Shown here piece after piece: positions 53,200 through 63,188 of a stretch of DNA of 64,000 nucleotides. The notes under the pieces are model-generated. The model saw nothing but the letters and a program-made list of their open reading frames with translations. It was not told where the DNA came from and ran no database searches. A program made the translations under genes and the position numbers. Position 1 is the first letter of the stretch; every line of letters starts with the position of its first letter. The DNA comes from Xiphydria camelus. Lineage: Eukaryota; Arthropoda; Insecta; Hymenoptera; Xiphydriidae. The stretch spans positions 15,170,143-15,234,142 of the forward strand of contig OY783195.1 in NCBI GenBank assembly GCA_963678675.1, written 5' to 3'.

Positions 53200-53985
53200 T
53201 CAGAGGAAATATTCAAATCTAAACGGGATAAAATTGATGAGATTATCCCTACGCAGATACAAGTGATCCTTGGAGTGGAAAATAGTGGGAAACGGTTTTG
53301 GATTATCTGTCGATTTGTCTGGATTTACATTATAGGTACTGAATTCAATTTTTCTACGTTTTATCGAGGTCATCTGTAAATTGTCTCCCTCGTCGGTAGC
53401 AACCGAGGCACCCAACAGGGTTAGGCTCTTCGCGTAGGAAGAGTTGGTAACCGGAGGGTGCTCCGTACATGTGCCACATTCTAAGGTATTTCCCTCGTCG
53501 GCGGCGGCACCCAACAGGGTTAGGCTCTTCGCGTACGAAGAGTTGGTAACCGGAGGGTGTCTTCTCTGGTGTGCCGCGTTGTCCCTCGTCGGCGGCAGCT
53601 GGAGCGAACCCATCTGGGCCGGAGATCGCTTACAGGATCTGTCAGACCGGGTTACCAGGAAAGCAAGCTCAGCGCCACTCTTCACTCCCCCGGAAGAGAC
53701 CTCCAACAGGTCGGCAACCGAGTGGAGCCCTAACTCAATTGGTAAGCCGTCTTCGTCAGCAGTAAAATATTCGCTTTCACAATCCGAATCAGTCATGTCA
53801 GGAACGTCAGATTCTACTTTACTTGTTTGAAAGCAATTGACCTCTTCTACGTCGAGTACCGAGCTCCCGCGCGCCAGGAACAAGGCACCTGTTAATTCTT
53901 TATTTTGATAGAAAATTCTGTCTGCATCCGACGCCAGATCCTCGGTGAAACAAGGGAGCGGTGATTCGTCTGTACAGTCGAACAC
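53200..53985 (-). CDS. Unknown 261-residue frame between RNase H and integrase
   Basis: Acidic N-terminus (TDESPLPCF, DSDCESEYFTADEDGLPIEL), a middle that contains HPPVTNSSYAKSLTLLGA twice, and a basic stretch IKRRKIEF. No domain is recognised. It lies in the Gypsy element where other families have only a linker, so it may be captured or element-specific, or a decayed part of pol. Confidence 0.35.
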   Translation of the reverse strand: MFDCTDESPLPCFTEDLASDADRIFYQNKELTGALFLARGSSVLDVEEVNCFQTSKVESDVPDMTDSDCESEYFTADEDGLPIELGLHSVADLLEVSSGGVKSGAELAFLVTRSDRSCKRSPAQMGSLQLPPTRDNAAHQRRHPPVTNSSYAKSLTLLGAAADEGNTLECGTCTEHPPVTNSSYAKSLTLLGASVATDEGDNLQMTSIKRRKIEFSTYNVNPDKSTDNPKPFPTIFHSKDHLYLRRDNLINFIPFRFEYFL

Positions 53986-54264
53986 CTCTTCAAAGTTCCT
54001 GGGATGTGCGGCGTCCTCATTTACCTTTTCCGTCCAGAAGGTGAAAGGTTCGGGTAAATAGGAAGCCTCAAGGTTGATCAGATTACAGGATAGAGCGTCA
54101 GCAGTAAAATTGATTTTCCAGGTTCGTATATGATATTATAATCGTACTCGTTGAGATGAATTCATTAACAAATTAATGTCGAGATGAGGTCTTTTACATT
54201 ATGCAATCAGACCAAGGGGCGATGATCGGTGATAATCGGAAAATTGATAACCATACAAATATGG

Positions 54265-54998
54265 TCAAAAATATTCAATAGCGAAAAGAATCGCCAAAAA
54301 TTCCTTTTCGATTGTAATGTAATTTATTTCAGGATCCTTCAGTGTATTGATAGTATCCTGACTCAGGACTCCACCGAGTGCATACTTTGAAGAATTGGTC
54401 GTCCCAGCGATAGGTTCGGAGAATTTAGGAAATTGAAGAAGCGGTTCGGAGCACAAAATTTTACGAAGAGTTTCAAAAGCATCCTGAGTGAATGAGGTCC
54501 AGATAAAGGGGTCATCCTTTTTTAATAAACGAGTAAGTGGCTTGGCTATTTTTGCCATATCTTTGATGAAGCGTCTATAATACCCTACGAGACTAAGGAA
54601 CTGCTTAATACTTTTCTTCGTTCTGGGAACCGGAAAACTTCGAATAGCCTTAATTTCGTTATAGTCGGGTTTCACACCCTCATTGGTGATCTCATGACCA
54701 AAATAAATCAATTCACGGCGTATAAAATGACATTTTTCAGCTTGGAGTGGTAAATCGGCGTTTGCAACCGTACAAGGAGAGTTTCAATTTTTGAGAATGT
54801 TCTCCGGAAGAGAGAGAAAAAGGGATAGACGACGATGTCGTACATATAGACGAACAGCTCAATACCCTGAAGAACCGATAATACCACATCCATCATCCGT
54901 CGAAACGAAGCCGGGGCGTTCTTCAATTCGAAGGGTATTTTATTAAGGGTAAAAAAAAATGCAAATAGTAGAAATGAAGCTATATGTTTAGATTTCAA
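54265..54998 (-). pseudogene. pol: Gypsy RT 3' half and RNase H start
   Basis: Frame 54998-54708 has IPFELKNAPASFRRMMDVVL and a changed active site, YMYDIVVY where YMDDIVVY is expected. Frame 54711-54265 continues with YFGHEITNEGVKPD, SIKQFLSLVGYYRRFIKDMA and an RNase H start, with ALGGVLSQ and ITIEKEFLAILFAIEYF. The RNase H then breaks off. Confidence 0.82.
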
Positions 54999-55202
54999 AA
55001 TTATCCTTTGTGAAATTTATATTTTCCAGATTATCCCGACGCTATATCTGGTGGATCCGACTCGTGTAATCCTAATCGTGTTCCGCGAGATTTGTCCCGA
55101 CGGAGTGTCCCTCGCGTTTAAATAATTTTTATCTTGGTCGCGCTCACGCCTAAAATCGTAATTACGCCCCCCCCATCCGCGTCGGAAATCGAATTTACGC
55201 TT

Positions 55203-55984
55203 TCAATCACGATTTTGTTTGTATGGGTATGGATTATCCCGTCGCGGACGTCGATTTGCATTAGAATTAGGAAAATTATTTGTATTATAAACCGTACTTT
55301 GAATCGAGTTTAATTTTGGTGTTCCCTGAAGATGACGCGAATGTTCTATAATCTCTAATTCAACCCTCGCAGCAAGATCAATGTCATTTTCTAAGGATGT
55401 CGGTTTTTCCTTTGATAGTAAAGTATTCATTATAGTATTACTTAGACCGCGCGCGAAGCAAGTGAAAGCCGCGTCTTTTAGTAGCGTTTCAGGTTCGCTC
55501 GATGGATGTGATAGTATTGGAGGGCTATTCGCGGCCAAGTCAGTCTGTACCGCAATAGACTGCTGGATTCCGGGATTTCCTACCTCGACAATACGGAAAG
55601 GACCGCTCATGCGCAATGCTCCGCGCCTCATTTTCGCTTTTATTTTATTAATCGCTCACCGATGCCGACAATAAATCGCAGGAAATCCTTAAGTTGATCG
55701 TCGCCTTGCTGCCTCGGATCTCCGGGTTGTCGTCCTCGCTGTGGATCTCCGGGCCGTCGTCCTCGCTGTGGATCTCCGGGCCGTCGTCCTCGCTGTGGAT
55801 CTCCGGGTTGTCGTCCTCGCTGTGGATCTCCGGGTTGTCGTCCTCGCTGTGGATCTCCGGGCCGTCGTCCTCGCTGTGGATCTCCGGGTTGTCGTCTCGC
55901 TGTGGATCTCCGGGTCGTCGTCCTCGTTGTGGATCTCTGGGTTGTCACCTCGTTGTTGATTCGCGGTGGATAGTTTTTTTTCAC
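55203..55984 (-). CDS. gag: Gypsy gag with 9-residue tandem repeats
   Basis: Frame 55984-55640 starts MKKNYPPRINNEV and has about eight copies of a PGDPQRGRR/Q unit encoded by a 27-bp tandem repeat (about 55735-55965). It is followed by the 55631-55203 frame (capsid-like, ARVELEIIEHSRHLQGTP, basic end RRPRRDNPYPYKQ), possibly linked by a frame change near 55635. No CCHC knuckle. The repeat makes an Arg/Pro/Gly-rich N-terminus that may bind RNA. Confidence 0.6.
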
Positions 55985-55999
55985 AGTCTCTTGGTCTCT

Positions 56000-56255
56000 T
56001 TTAATTTTTGCGCGTGTGGACTCACAAGTGGAAGTTTGCTTGTGTGGTCACTTGAGCCACCCCCTCTGGCATTCGCCCGCAGTTCCCGGGAAAAACCACA
56101 CACAAATAACCCGGGAAAGAGGGGTGCGTTTTACAGTTCGTTTTGTATTTAAAATTTTATTTTCAATAAAGTTCTTTTATCACTTTCAAGCCGGCACTGT
56201 TTGAAATTGTTAAAGTGTCTGTCCTTTTAAAATATCCCACCGCTGTCACCAAATT
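56000..56255 (-). other. Second Gypsy element leader and primer-binding site
   Basis: The minus strand next to the LTR reads TGGTGACAGCGGTGGGATA, close to the site of the first Gypsy element. No coding sequence. Confidence 0.65.
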
Positions 56256-57033
56256 TGTTGCGTGCCGGGCTGGTCTTCTTTGTCCAATTCCAGGGGGCAG
56301 GTCCGTGCCCGTGGAGTGCTAACCCACTCTGCTTGAAAGGAGCCGGATCAGGAACTGGAGAGTTTTATTTAGGTAGAAAGAAAACTACTCTTTCTTGATA
56401 TGAGGTGATCACCAATCGAATATATTTTGACACTCTTTCGAATATAAAGTCGCGTTATAAATCTTTATCTGAGTGCCCCGCGAGCGGCAAAGTGCACCCT
56501 TTTAAATCCTAAGTCCCCGCCTTTCGGCAACGGTGGGGAACCAATCTAATACTCAGCTCTAGGCGAAGTCAAGGACTCCACTCCCACTTTCTCCCTCTAC
56601 GCACGATGATGTAATCCACGCACCACGCGTCCACGTGCGAAGAAAGAACGCGTCGACCCCCATCCTACGTTACTCGAAGAAAGGGGACCTATTCTCGCTA
56701 GCTAAACTATGGCCTATCGGTTCGTGAAAGGAAATACCATATTTATAAACGGAGATCGCAGTCTTCGGTTCACGAAAGGAAATACTATATTTATAAACGG
56801 AGATCGCAGTGGCTTGCGGCTTAAATAGAAACCACTGTGACCCGCGACTTATTTAGCTTATCACGCAGTCCCCGACGTTCTCGTTCTTTCTCTCTACTAC
56901 GTTTTATCTATACCTTACTTCCTAATGAACAATGATGATTAAACGTTAATACAAAGCGTTTAAATGCGCCGCCACAGATCTAGTAATTTCCGGAAATAGG
57001 GATTTTAAGTTAAGTCTGACTACAGACGCGACA
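56256..57033 (-). repeat. Second Gypsy element, 5' LTR (right)
   Basis: 778 bp, same length as the left LTR, followed by the GATT duplication. Confidence 0.93.
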
Positions 57034-57099
57034 GATTCTAAGTTACATGTAAATAGAGGGTGGGGACAGCGTCTTCGTTCAGGATTGGTCAAAGCTTAC

Positions 57100-57335
57100 G
57101 TCTTACGCCGCGTTTGTGTGATGAACCTTACGTTTTACGTCTTACGTCTTAAGCGTGATTTATAAACTTTTCCGCTGCCGCTCCCGTTCCCGTTCAAAGT
57201 TAAGACATAGGGAATCCTAAGTCGCATTTATAAACTTCCGCTACTGCTCCCGTTCGCCGTTGCCGTTCGCCGCTCCCGTTCAGACTTGGCCAAGTTTCAA
57301 CTTCTCGCCGTTCCCGTTCGCGTTCCCAAACTGCA
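57100..57335. repeat. CCGTTCCCG and TTACGTC word array, left part
   Basis: CTTACGTCTTACG repeats, then CCGCTGCCGCTCCCGTTCCC, CGTTCGCCGTTGCCGTTCGC and similar words. The inverted counterpart is at 58690-58830, beyond the element at 57489-58403. Confidence 0.6.
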
Positions 57336-57488
57336 GCAATCACAACTGCGTCACGTGACCCTTAACACTCCGTTAGTCGGGTTCAACCCACCCGACTAAC
57401 GGAGGGTTAAAATGCTTTCTTATTACATTTACATTACATTTATAATATTCTGTAGCTAAATAAATTTAACTACAGCAAACAAACGACA

Positions 57489-58403
57489 ATGGGTGCTTTC
57501 CATTTACATGACTCCCAGCGACTTTTGTGTCGACTAGTGTCGAGTCTCACCACAAGGGTAATGGAACGCTCGCTAGGCTAGTAGAGCGGTAAATTCGAAT
57601 ATTTTCTATACTAATTTAGGACTAGAGGAGTATACCTAGATGCAAAACCCGCCAAGTCACATTTATAGCAATTTTATGAATATACTTATAGCATAAGTAT
57701 ATTCATAAAATCTTTGAACTGGCTATAGTATAAAACGTAAGTATAAAACGTTTTCAAACATAATAGTAATACTCATTATTAATATACATTTTTTAAGTAT
57801 ATATGTAAAATCTTACATTTTTTGAAAGATTATTAATGTAAGTAAATAGTGTAAAATTTATTTATTTCACGCATTCAGCATTTCAGATGAATGTGTATAC
57901 AAAATAATGCTAACCTCAAATGTGACTCGCTTAAAAAAATACACATTTTTAAAGTATATATGTAAAATCTTACACTTTTTGAAAGATTATTCATTTATTT
58001 ATTTCACGCATTCAGCATTTCAGATGAATGTGTGTACAAAATGATGCTAACCTGTACGGACATGTGCACAATCGACCTGGTATTTACGAATGAATAACTA
58101 AAATCTACGGATCTAATATCTGTAATATCTACAGATTACTGCAAATAATTACATTTTTCACCTACCTTCATTTTCTTCAATCAGACTTTGCATTAACTTT
58201 CCATTATATATTTTTCCTTTGCCCCGTTCGTTCAAACTTTCGCTCCTTTTACACTCAAACTCAGAGTGAACTCAACTCTCTAGCGGAGTCTGTTTGAGGT
58301 GACTCGTGTCGCCGACTCACGGCGACACAAACTAAATGGAAAGCATTTTCGTCGACACGAGTCGACTCGTGTCGACTTGTGTCAGTAAAAGGAAAGCACC
58401 CAG
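57489..58403. mobile_element. GTCGACTCGTG-array element, ends TGGGTGCTTTCC
   Basis: Ends TGGGTGCTTTCCATTTAC and GTAAAAGGAAAGCACCCA are inverted. Just inside each end are GTGTCGACTAGTGTCGAG, GACTCGTGTCGCC and CACGAGTCGACTCGTGTCGA words. The middle is AT-rich with a direct repeat of about 105-130 bp (57785-57915 and 57948-58053). No gene. Confidence 0.72.
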
Positions 58404-58600
58404 TACCGTATGTCCGCGATCAAATGCACCATAGTAAAATTGCGAGTTTTGCATGAGCACACCCGCGGGTCTCCTCGTCCAATAGAATCACCGGACAAGC
58501 GTAAATGCGCATGCGTAGTCATCCGCGGGTGTTGGCGTCGTTCAGATCGGTTTCGATGCCATTTTTTGATTCAGGAGCTTCTTCACGGCAGCTTTCTAAT
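58404..58600. repeat. Partial copy of the CCGTATGTCCGCG foldback
   Basis: About 150 bases match the left arm at 30474-30620 (TGTCCGCGATCA, GCGAGTTTTGCATGAGCAC, CGCATGCGTAGTCATCCGCG). The second arm is absent. Confidence 0.7.
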
Positions 58601-58689
58601 CGCATCACACAAACGGTACGTGATCACTGGCATATGTTTATAAAACGCTAACCTCACAAATGTCAGAAATCAATATAACCTCAGAGCGT

Positions 58690-58830
58690 ACGAATCATGG
58701 CAGCGGCAACGGGAACGGGAGCGGCAGCGGAAAAGTTTATAAATGACCCTTTCAGACGGCAGCGGTAACGGGAACGGGAACGGCGAACGGGAGCGGCAGC
58801 GGAAGAGTTTATAAATCGCGCTTTACGGAA
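58690..58830. repeat. GGGAACGGGAGCGGCAGCGG array, right part
   Basis: GGCAGCGGCAACGGGAACGG, GAGCGGCAGCGG and relatives, inverted with respect to 57100-57335. Both sides also share TTTATAAAT near the words. Confidence 0.6.
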
Positions 58831-58917
58831 TGTTCTGTGTGATGGCCGTACCCCTCACCCGCCATACTTTCTCGTCTGCTAGGTTTCTACGCCCTAGGGA
58901 ACTTCTCTCGTGACTAA

Positions 58918-59063
58918 AGGCCATCACACGTGAAAAAACGTAAGCAGTAACCGTAAGGATTGACCAATCAGAAAGCCTGTTTAAGCATAATTCCGTAAGA
59001 ATGATATTTCTGATTGGTCAATCCTTACTGTTACTGCTTACGTTTTTTCACGTGTGATGGCCT
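58918..59063. mobile_element. Harbinger-like MITE AGGCCATCACACGTG, copy 1
   Basis: 146 bp near-perfect palindrome, ends AGGCCATCACACGTGAAAAA, TAA on both sides (58915 and 59064). The 3-bp TAA/TTA duplication fits PIF/Harbinger. Confidence 0.85.
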
Positions 59064-59073
59064 TAATGACCAG

Positions 59074-60430
59074 GGGGTCGATTTTGTATCTCGAGTGACA
59101 TTGCTCACTTTTCGCACTTTCATCTCACGCGAGATTAATCATTCGATTCTGTATCCTTTGAGTGAAAATACGAGATCACTAGACTGGTACTACGGGGGAA
59201 AGGTTTTGTGCATGACTGTACTATTTAGTAACCTACAAGTTTCTGGTGAGGTATACATTCTGAGATTGAAAGATGAATGTAACAGAGAAGCAAAAAAAAA
59301 TTTTACTTTCATTTATGAAAGATAATCCGGATTTAGGCCGTGGGAGACTGCGATATAGCTCACAAAATAAAAGAAAAATGGTAAGTTCAACTCGTATTGA
59401 GGGTATTTTTGTAAATAAGGTTAGGCTATAATATTTGTAATTTATCTATTTATCCTATAAATAAATATGTGCAAAATTCATAAATAAATGTAATACCTAT
59501 TAAACCTGAAATAAGTGTTTTATTATTTACGGTATAACTGTTCAAATTTTTTTATATTTTAAAATTATTTCTTAAGTTAAGATTAGGACTTACTCTTGTT
59601 TAATAGCATCAAGTCTTGCAGCAGTTACGGGGAATCTAATCCAATTTCTCATCAAGTGATTCAGACCATTCACTGTCACATGAAGAGAATTGCTAATCAT
59701 GGTTTGGGACATACACGTGAGAAAGTCTTGACCGACTCTTCTTTGATATGATCCTGCAGCCATAAAATGTAGTGCAGCCAATATCTAACAATAGATTATT
59801 AATTTCCATTAGAAAATCAATACTGTATAAAAGGAAAAAAGAGCACTTGCAGCAATAAAATGGGATTGACCAGAGAGCATGGATTTTTCTGCATTCACCT
59901 GCAATTCATTTGAAATCGCCGTAATTCTCCTTCTTACAGGCATAAAAGGCCTCAGTTCATTGACCAAAGCCCGTACTGCATCTCTGGATAATTTTTAATA
60001 CACAATTATACCATAATTATTCAATGAAAAATATAATCTACAAACTAGGCTTACTGTACCCTTACCTATATAGATTGCGGAATTGATTTTCTGGAATCTC
60101 AAATGGATCACTAGCATCTCGAAGTCGTCTTCTAGCTATTCGCATAACAGGAGGTTCCCGATCATCATCAAACACCATTATTACAGCCATTTTAATCATC
60201 TAGGCGCAAAATACACTTTCGACTGGCTACGACAGCGTCGCGTCATTTGATTTTCTTTCACTCTCTTTCTATCGTTGTGTCTCTCTCTAATCTCACCATA
60301 CGACACAAAATTTCTTGTCGACCTCTCTCACGTGAAACATCTCACATTTTCACCCGAGTGAAACCTACAAAATCGCGGGAGTTGCTCACTTTTAGCACTT
60401 TCACTAGATTCTCGATACAAAATCGACCCC
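59074..60430 (-). mobile_element. PIF/Harbinger element, TSD CAG, deleted
   Basis: Ends GGGGTCGATTTTGTATC and GATACAAAATCGACCCC are inverted, CAG on both sides (59071 and 60431). Subterminal GAGTGA/TCACTT words occur at both ends. It carries only the N-terminal half of a transposase. Confidence 0.8.
59590..60199 (-). pseudogene. HARBI1-like transposase, N-terminal part
   Basis: Minus-strand exons 60199-60066, from 59983, and 59784-59590. The first encodes DREPPVMRIARRRLRDASDP and IPENQFRNLYR, joining in phase to DAVRALVNELRPFMPVRRR. The third has ILAALHFMAAGSYQRRVGQD, FLTCMSQTMISNSL and RNWIRFPVTAARLDAIKQE, the Harbinger helix-turn-helix region. It stops at a splice-donor-like GTAAGT. The DDE nuclease part (normally GCIDGTH and beyond) is not in the remaining 500 bases, so the nuclease is deleted. 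The join between second and third exons is not certain. Confidence 0.75.
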
Positions 60431-60764
60431 CAGGGCCCCTATTCCCGCATGTCGTGCGAGAATTGGGTGTGTGCACTAGTTACGAATGTTGCGTAATTGC
60501 AGTATAGAGTGAAGTAAAGAATTTGTGTTGCACGTATCATTGTTTAAAAACATCTAAAAACAGACAAATTTGCGATAAATTAAAGTAAAAACTGCTGTGG
60601 CGAAACTTGGCAACTGAGCAAAATAAAAACGCGCTCTCTGATTGGCCGTGACGTCACAATCTGTACAAACAACCAGCTGTCAAATGGAGTTGTCTATGTT
60701 TTCGAAGCGTTTTTCTGAAATTCTAAAAGTTTCTTGTTTCTACGTCATTTTGGTGTAGTGTGTA

Positions 60765-61328
60765 GTGAAAGTGGCTGAAAAGGTAGCACCAGAAGCACAC
60801 AGTAAATCGTGTTTTGTGCCAAAATGCAAGAATACTTCTGTGCGAACTCCAGACAAAGTGTTTCTGAATGTGCCGAGAGACTGTGACATGAGACGAAAAT
60901 GGTTTAAAGCGGCCAGAAGAGACATGCCTAATTCAAAATCGATATTCCATTGCTGCGAAGATCATTTCAATGTAAGTTTCCTTATACTGTAGGTTCATAG
61001 GTTATGTTCAGTGAATGCTTTTGGTTGACAGCTTGAAGAGGACATGGAAAATTATTTGCAGTACAAGAGTATGGCAGGAAATATTTTAAAGAAACAAGGA
61101 GTTATGCCTCCCATCTTTGACTGCCAAAAAGACAGCAAGCGAGCTGCCAGTAAGCCACCGAGACCACTTCATGAGAAACGCAAGAGGGAATGGTTGATCG
61201 AGGAAGTCATGTCTGCCACCGAGGTTCAACAACAGGCACTATTTCTTCAAGATGATCCAGTCCACTGGCACCAGTACTATTGTCTGGTTCATCTTGAAGA
61301 GATAGTGCCTGTTGTTGAACCTCGGTAG
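60765..61328 (+). pseudogene. THAP-domain ORF, forward copy
   Basis: Exons 60765-60971 and 61032-61328 join in phase. Exon 1 encodes a C2CH THAP zinc finger: CFVPKC, then KVFLNVPRD, RRKWFKAARRD and CCEDHFN. Exon 2 begins LEEDMENYLQYKSMAG and is basic (SKPPRPLHEKRKREWLIEEV). No ATG precedes the THAP cysteines in frame, so the true first exon is missing. The THAP finger is the DNA-binding part of P-element-like transposases and of host THAP proteins. No catalytic domain is present. Confidence 0.7.
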
Positions 61329-61764
61329 CAGACATGACTTCCTCGATCAACCATTTCCTCTTGCGTTTCTCGTGAAGTGGTCTCGGTGGCTTACTGGCAG
61401 ATCTCTTGCTGTCTTTTTGGCAGTCGAAGATGTAAGGCATAACTCCTTGTTTCATTAAATTATTTCCTGCCATAGTCTTGTACCGCAAATAATTTTCTAT
61501 GTCCTCTTCAAGCTGTCAACCAAAAACATTCACTGAACATAACCTATGAACCTATAGTATAAGGAAACTTACATTGAAATGATCTTCGCAGCAATGGAAT
61601 ATCGATTTTGACTGAGGCATGTCTCTTCTGGCCGCTTTAAACCATTTTCGTCTCATGTCACAGTCTCTCGGCACATTCAGAAACACTTTGTCTGGAGTTC
61701 GCACAGAAGTATTCGTGCATTTTGGTACAAAACACGATTTCCTGTGGACTTGTGGTGCATGCAT
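61207..61764 (-). pseudogene. THAP-domain ORF, reverse copy
   Basis: Mirror of the forward copy: exons 61764-61573 and 61512-61207. It differs at several residues (CTNTSV for CKNTSV, MPQSKS for MPNSKS). The two ORFs converge and overlap by about 120 bases at the centre. The reverse copy has an ATG a few codons before the THAP finger. Confidence 0.7.
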
Positions 61765-62197
61765 TTTCAGCCACTTTCACAAAAAAACGATGTAGGAACA
61801 ACAAACTTTCCGAGTCACAGAAAAACACTGCAAAAACTAAGCACCTCCGTTTGACAGCTATTTGTTTGTACAGATCGTGACGTCACAACCGCCATTACAG
61901 GCAAATCGCATTTTTCGCGGGACATTTCCACATTTGATTTTTAGACTCAATTTTCTCATAAAAACTTGACAGCAAATTTTTTAAATTTATTAATATCATA
62001 TATGTACACGATAATCTTCATTTAAAGCCAGTTTTTGAAAAATGTGAAAACACCCAATTGTCGTATACGAATCTTTAGTTTTGACCAATGAAATAATGGA
62101 CCGAATGGAACAGCCGAAACGAGATTGGTGAGATTCAAAGATTCGTATACGAAAGTTTCTCGCATGAGCTCGAGAATAGGGACCCAGCCCCCTGTTA

Positions 62198-62343
62198 AGG
62201 CCATCACACGTGAAAAAACGTAAGCAGTAACAGCAAGGATTGACCAATCAGAAAGCCTGTTTAAACATAATTCCGTAAGAATGATATTTCTGATTGGTCA
62301 ATCCTTACTGTTACTGCTTACGTTTTTTCACGTGTGATGGCCT
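62198..62343. mobile_element. Harbinger-like MITE AGGCCATCACACGTG, copy 2
   Basis: 146 bp, nearly identical to 58918-59063, flanked by TTA (62195 and 62344). Confidence 0.85.
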
Positions 62344-62449
62344 TTACTCGCCTAAATTTCTGTCCCCACTGTTGTGTCCGCCGCAGCGCGGCGCCAGCAG
62401 TAACGTGATTTTGGGGATCTCTTCGCTGGATCTCCCAATGCTAGGGTAA

Positions 62450-62985
62450 ACACACCTAAGTTCAGCCACTTCCAGTAGTCAGCCACTCTGCTGAATAAGT
62501 CGAAATATTAAGAATTCCCAGCGAAAGATTATTTTATGCTCCTGTCCCAATTGTCGGCCATCTCTTTTCTACCTGATCTTCAACTTTTGTGTTGCATTGG
62601 TAACACTGTGCTAACATTAGACTGTGTTAACTGACAGCGTCCGGCATTGGTAAGTAAAATCATAAGTTTTGTATAGTATAAGTAGGAGTAAGAAATAGTG
62701 AATTATGCAGTTTGATACGGTGATTCCGTGATAAACGATTTTTAGTTGATTTTATACTTAATAATACGTCGTTTACACAAAATGGTGTTACAGGTTATGT
62801 TCGGTTTGCTAGTTTTTATGGGGGCCGAGTATTGGCATAACAATTTCACCTGAAATCCAAAAGTCAGCCACCCGGCCTACTACTGGATATTTACCGGTTT
62901 ACGTCGGTATCCAGTAGTCAGCCGCATTATTTCCAGCGTGGCTGACTATTAGGAAGTAGTCGGCCAATAGTCGGCCGTCGTTCTT
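62450..62985. repeat. AGTCAGCCAC-array region
   Basis: AGTCAGCCACTC, TCAGCCACTTCCAG, TAGTCAGCCGC, GTGGCTGACTA and TAGTCGGCC recur at both edges of a 530-base stretch with AT-rich sequence between. No exact terminal repeat was identified. Confidence 0.5.
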
Positions 62986-63188
62986 TTTTTTACCTAAAGT
63001 ACATAAATTAGGTGCTGGAAATGATATTGAAGTGAGTGAACTAAATCAAAATACATATATTAGTGGATATTAAACTAGAAATTAAAACAATAATTAAGTA
63101 GGTACCTATATAAAAATGTAAATGAGTAAATTTAGGTTTGGGTCAGTTTACTTACACGTCCTCCTTTCTGCATAGGGATACAGGCGTC

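Larger units (their letters stand above)
51113..57033 (-). mobile_element. Second Ty3/Gypsy LTR retrotransposon, internally deleted
   Basis: LTRs 51113-51890 and 56256-57033, GATT duplicated on both sides (51109-51112 and 57034-57037), element on the minus strand. The internal part is only 4.4 kb: gag, then the second half of RT and RNase H, an unusual extra frame, then a truncated integrase. The protease and the first RT half are missing, so it depends on others for movement. Confidence 0.9.
60434..62184. mobile_element. Palindromic element with two THAP-domain ORFs
   Basis: The outer ends GGCCCCTATTCCCG and CGAGAATAGGGACC are imperfect inverted repeats. Inside, 60755-61267 and 61275-61790 are near-identical reverse complements, each carrying a two-exon THAP ORF that runs to the centre. 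It was probably built by inverted duplication of a transposase 5' end. Confidence 0.65.
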
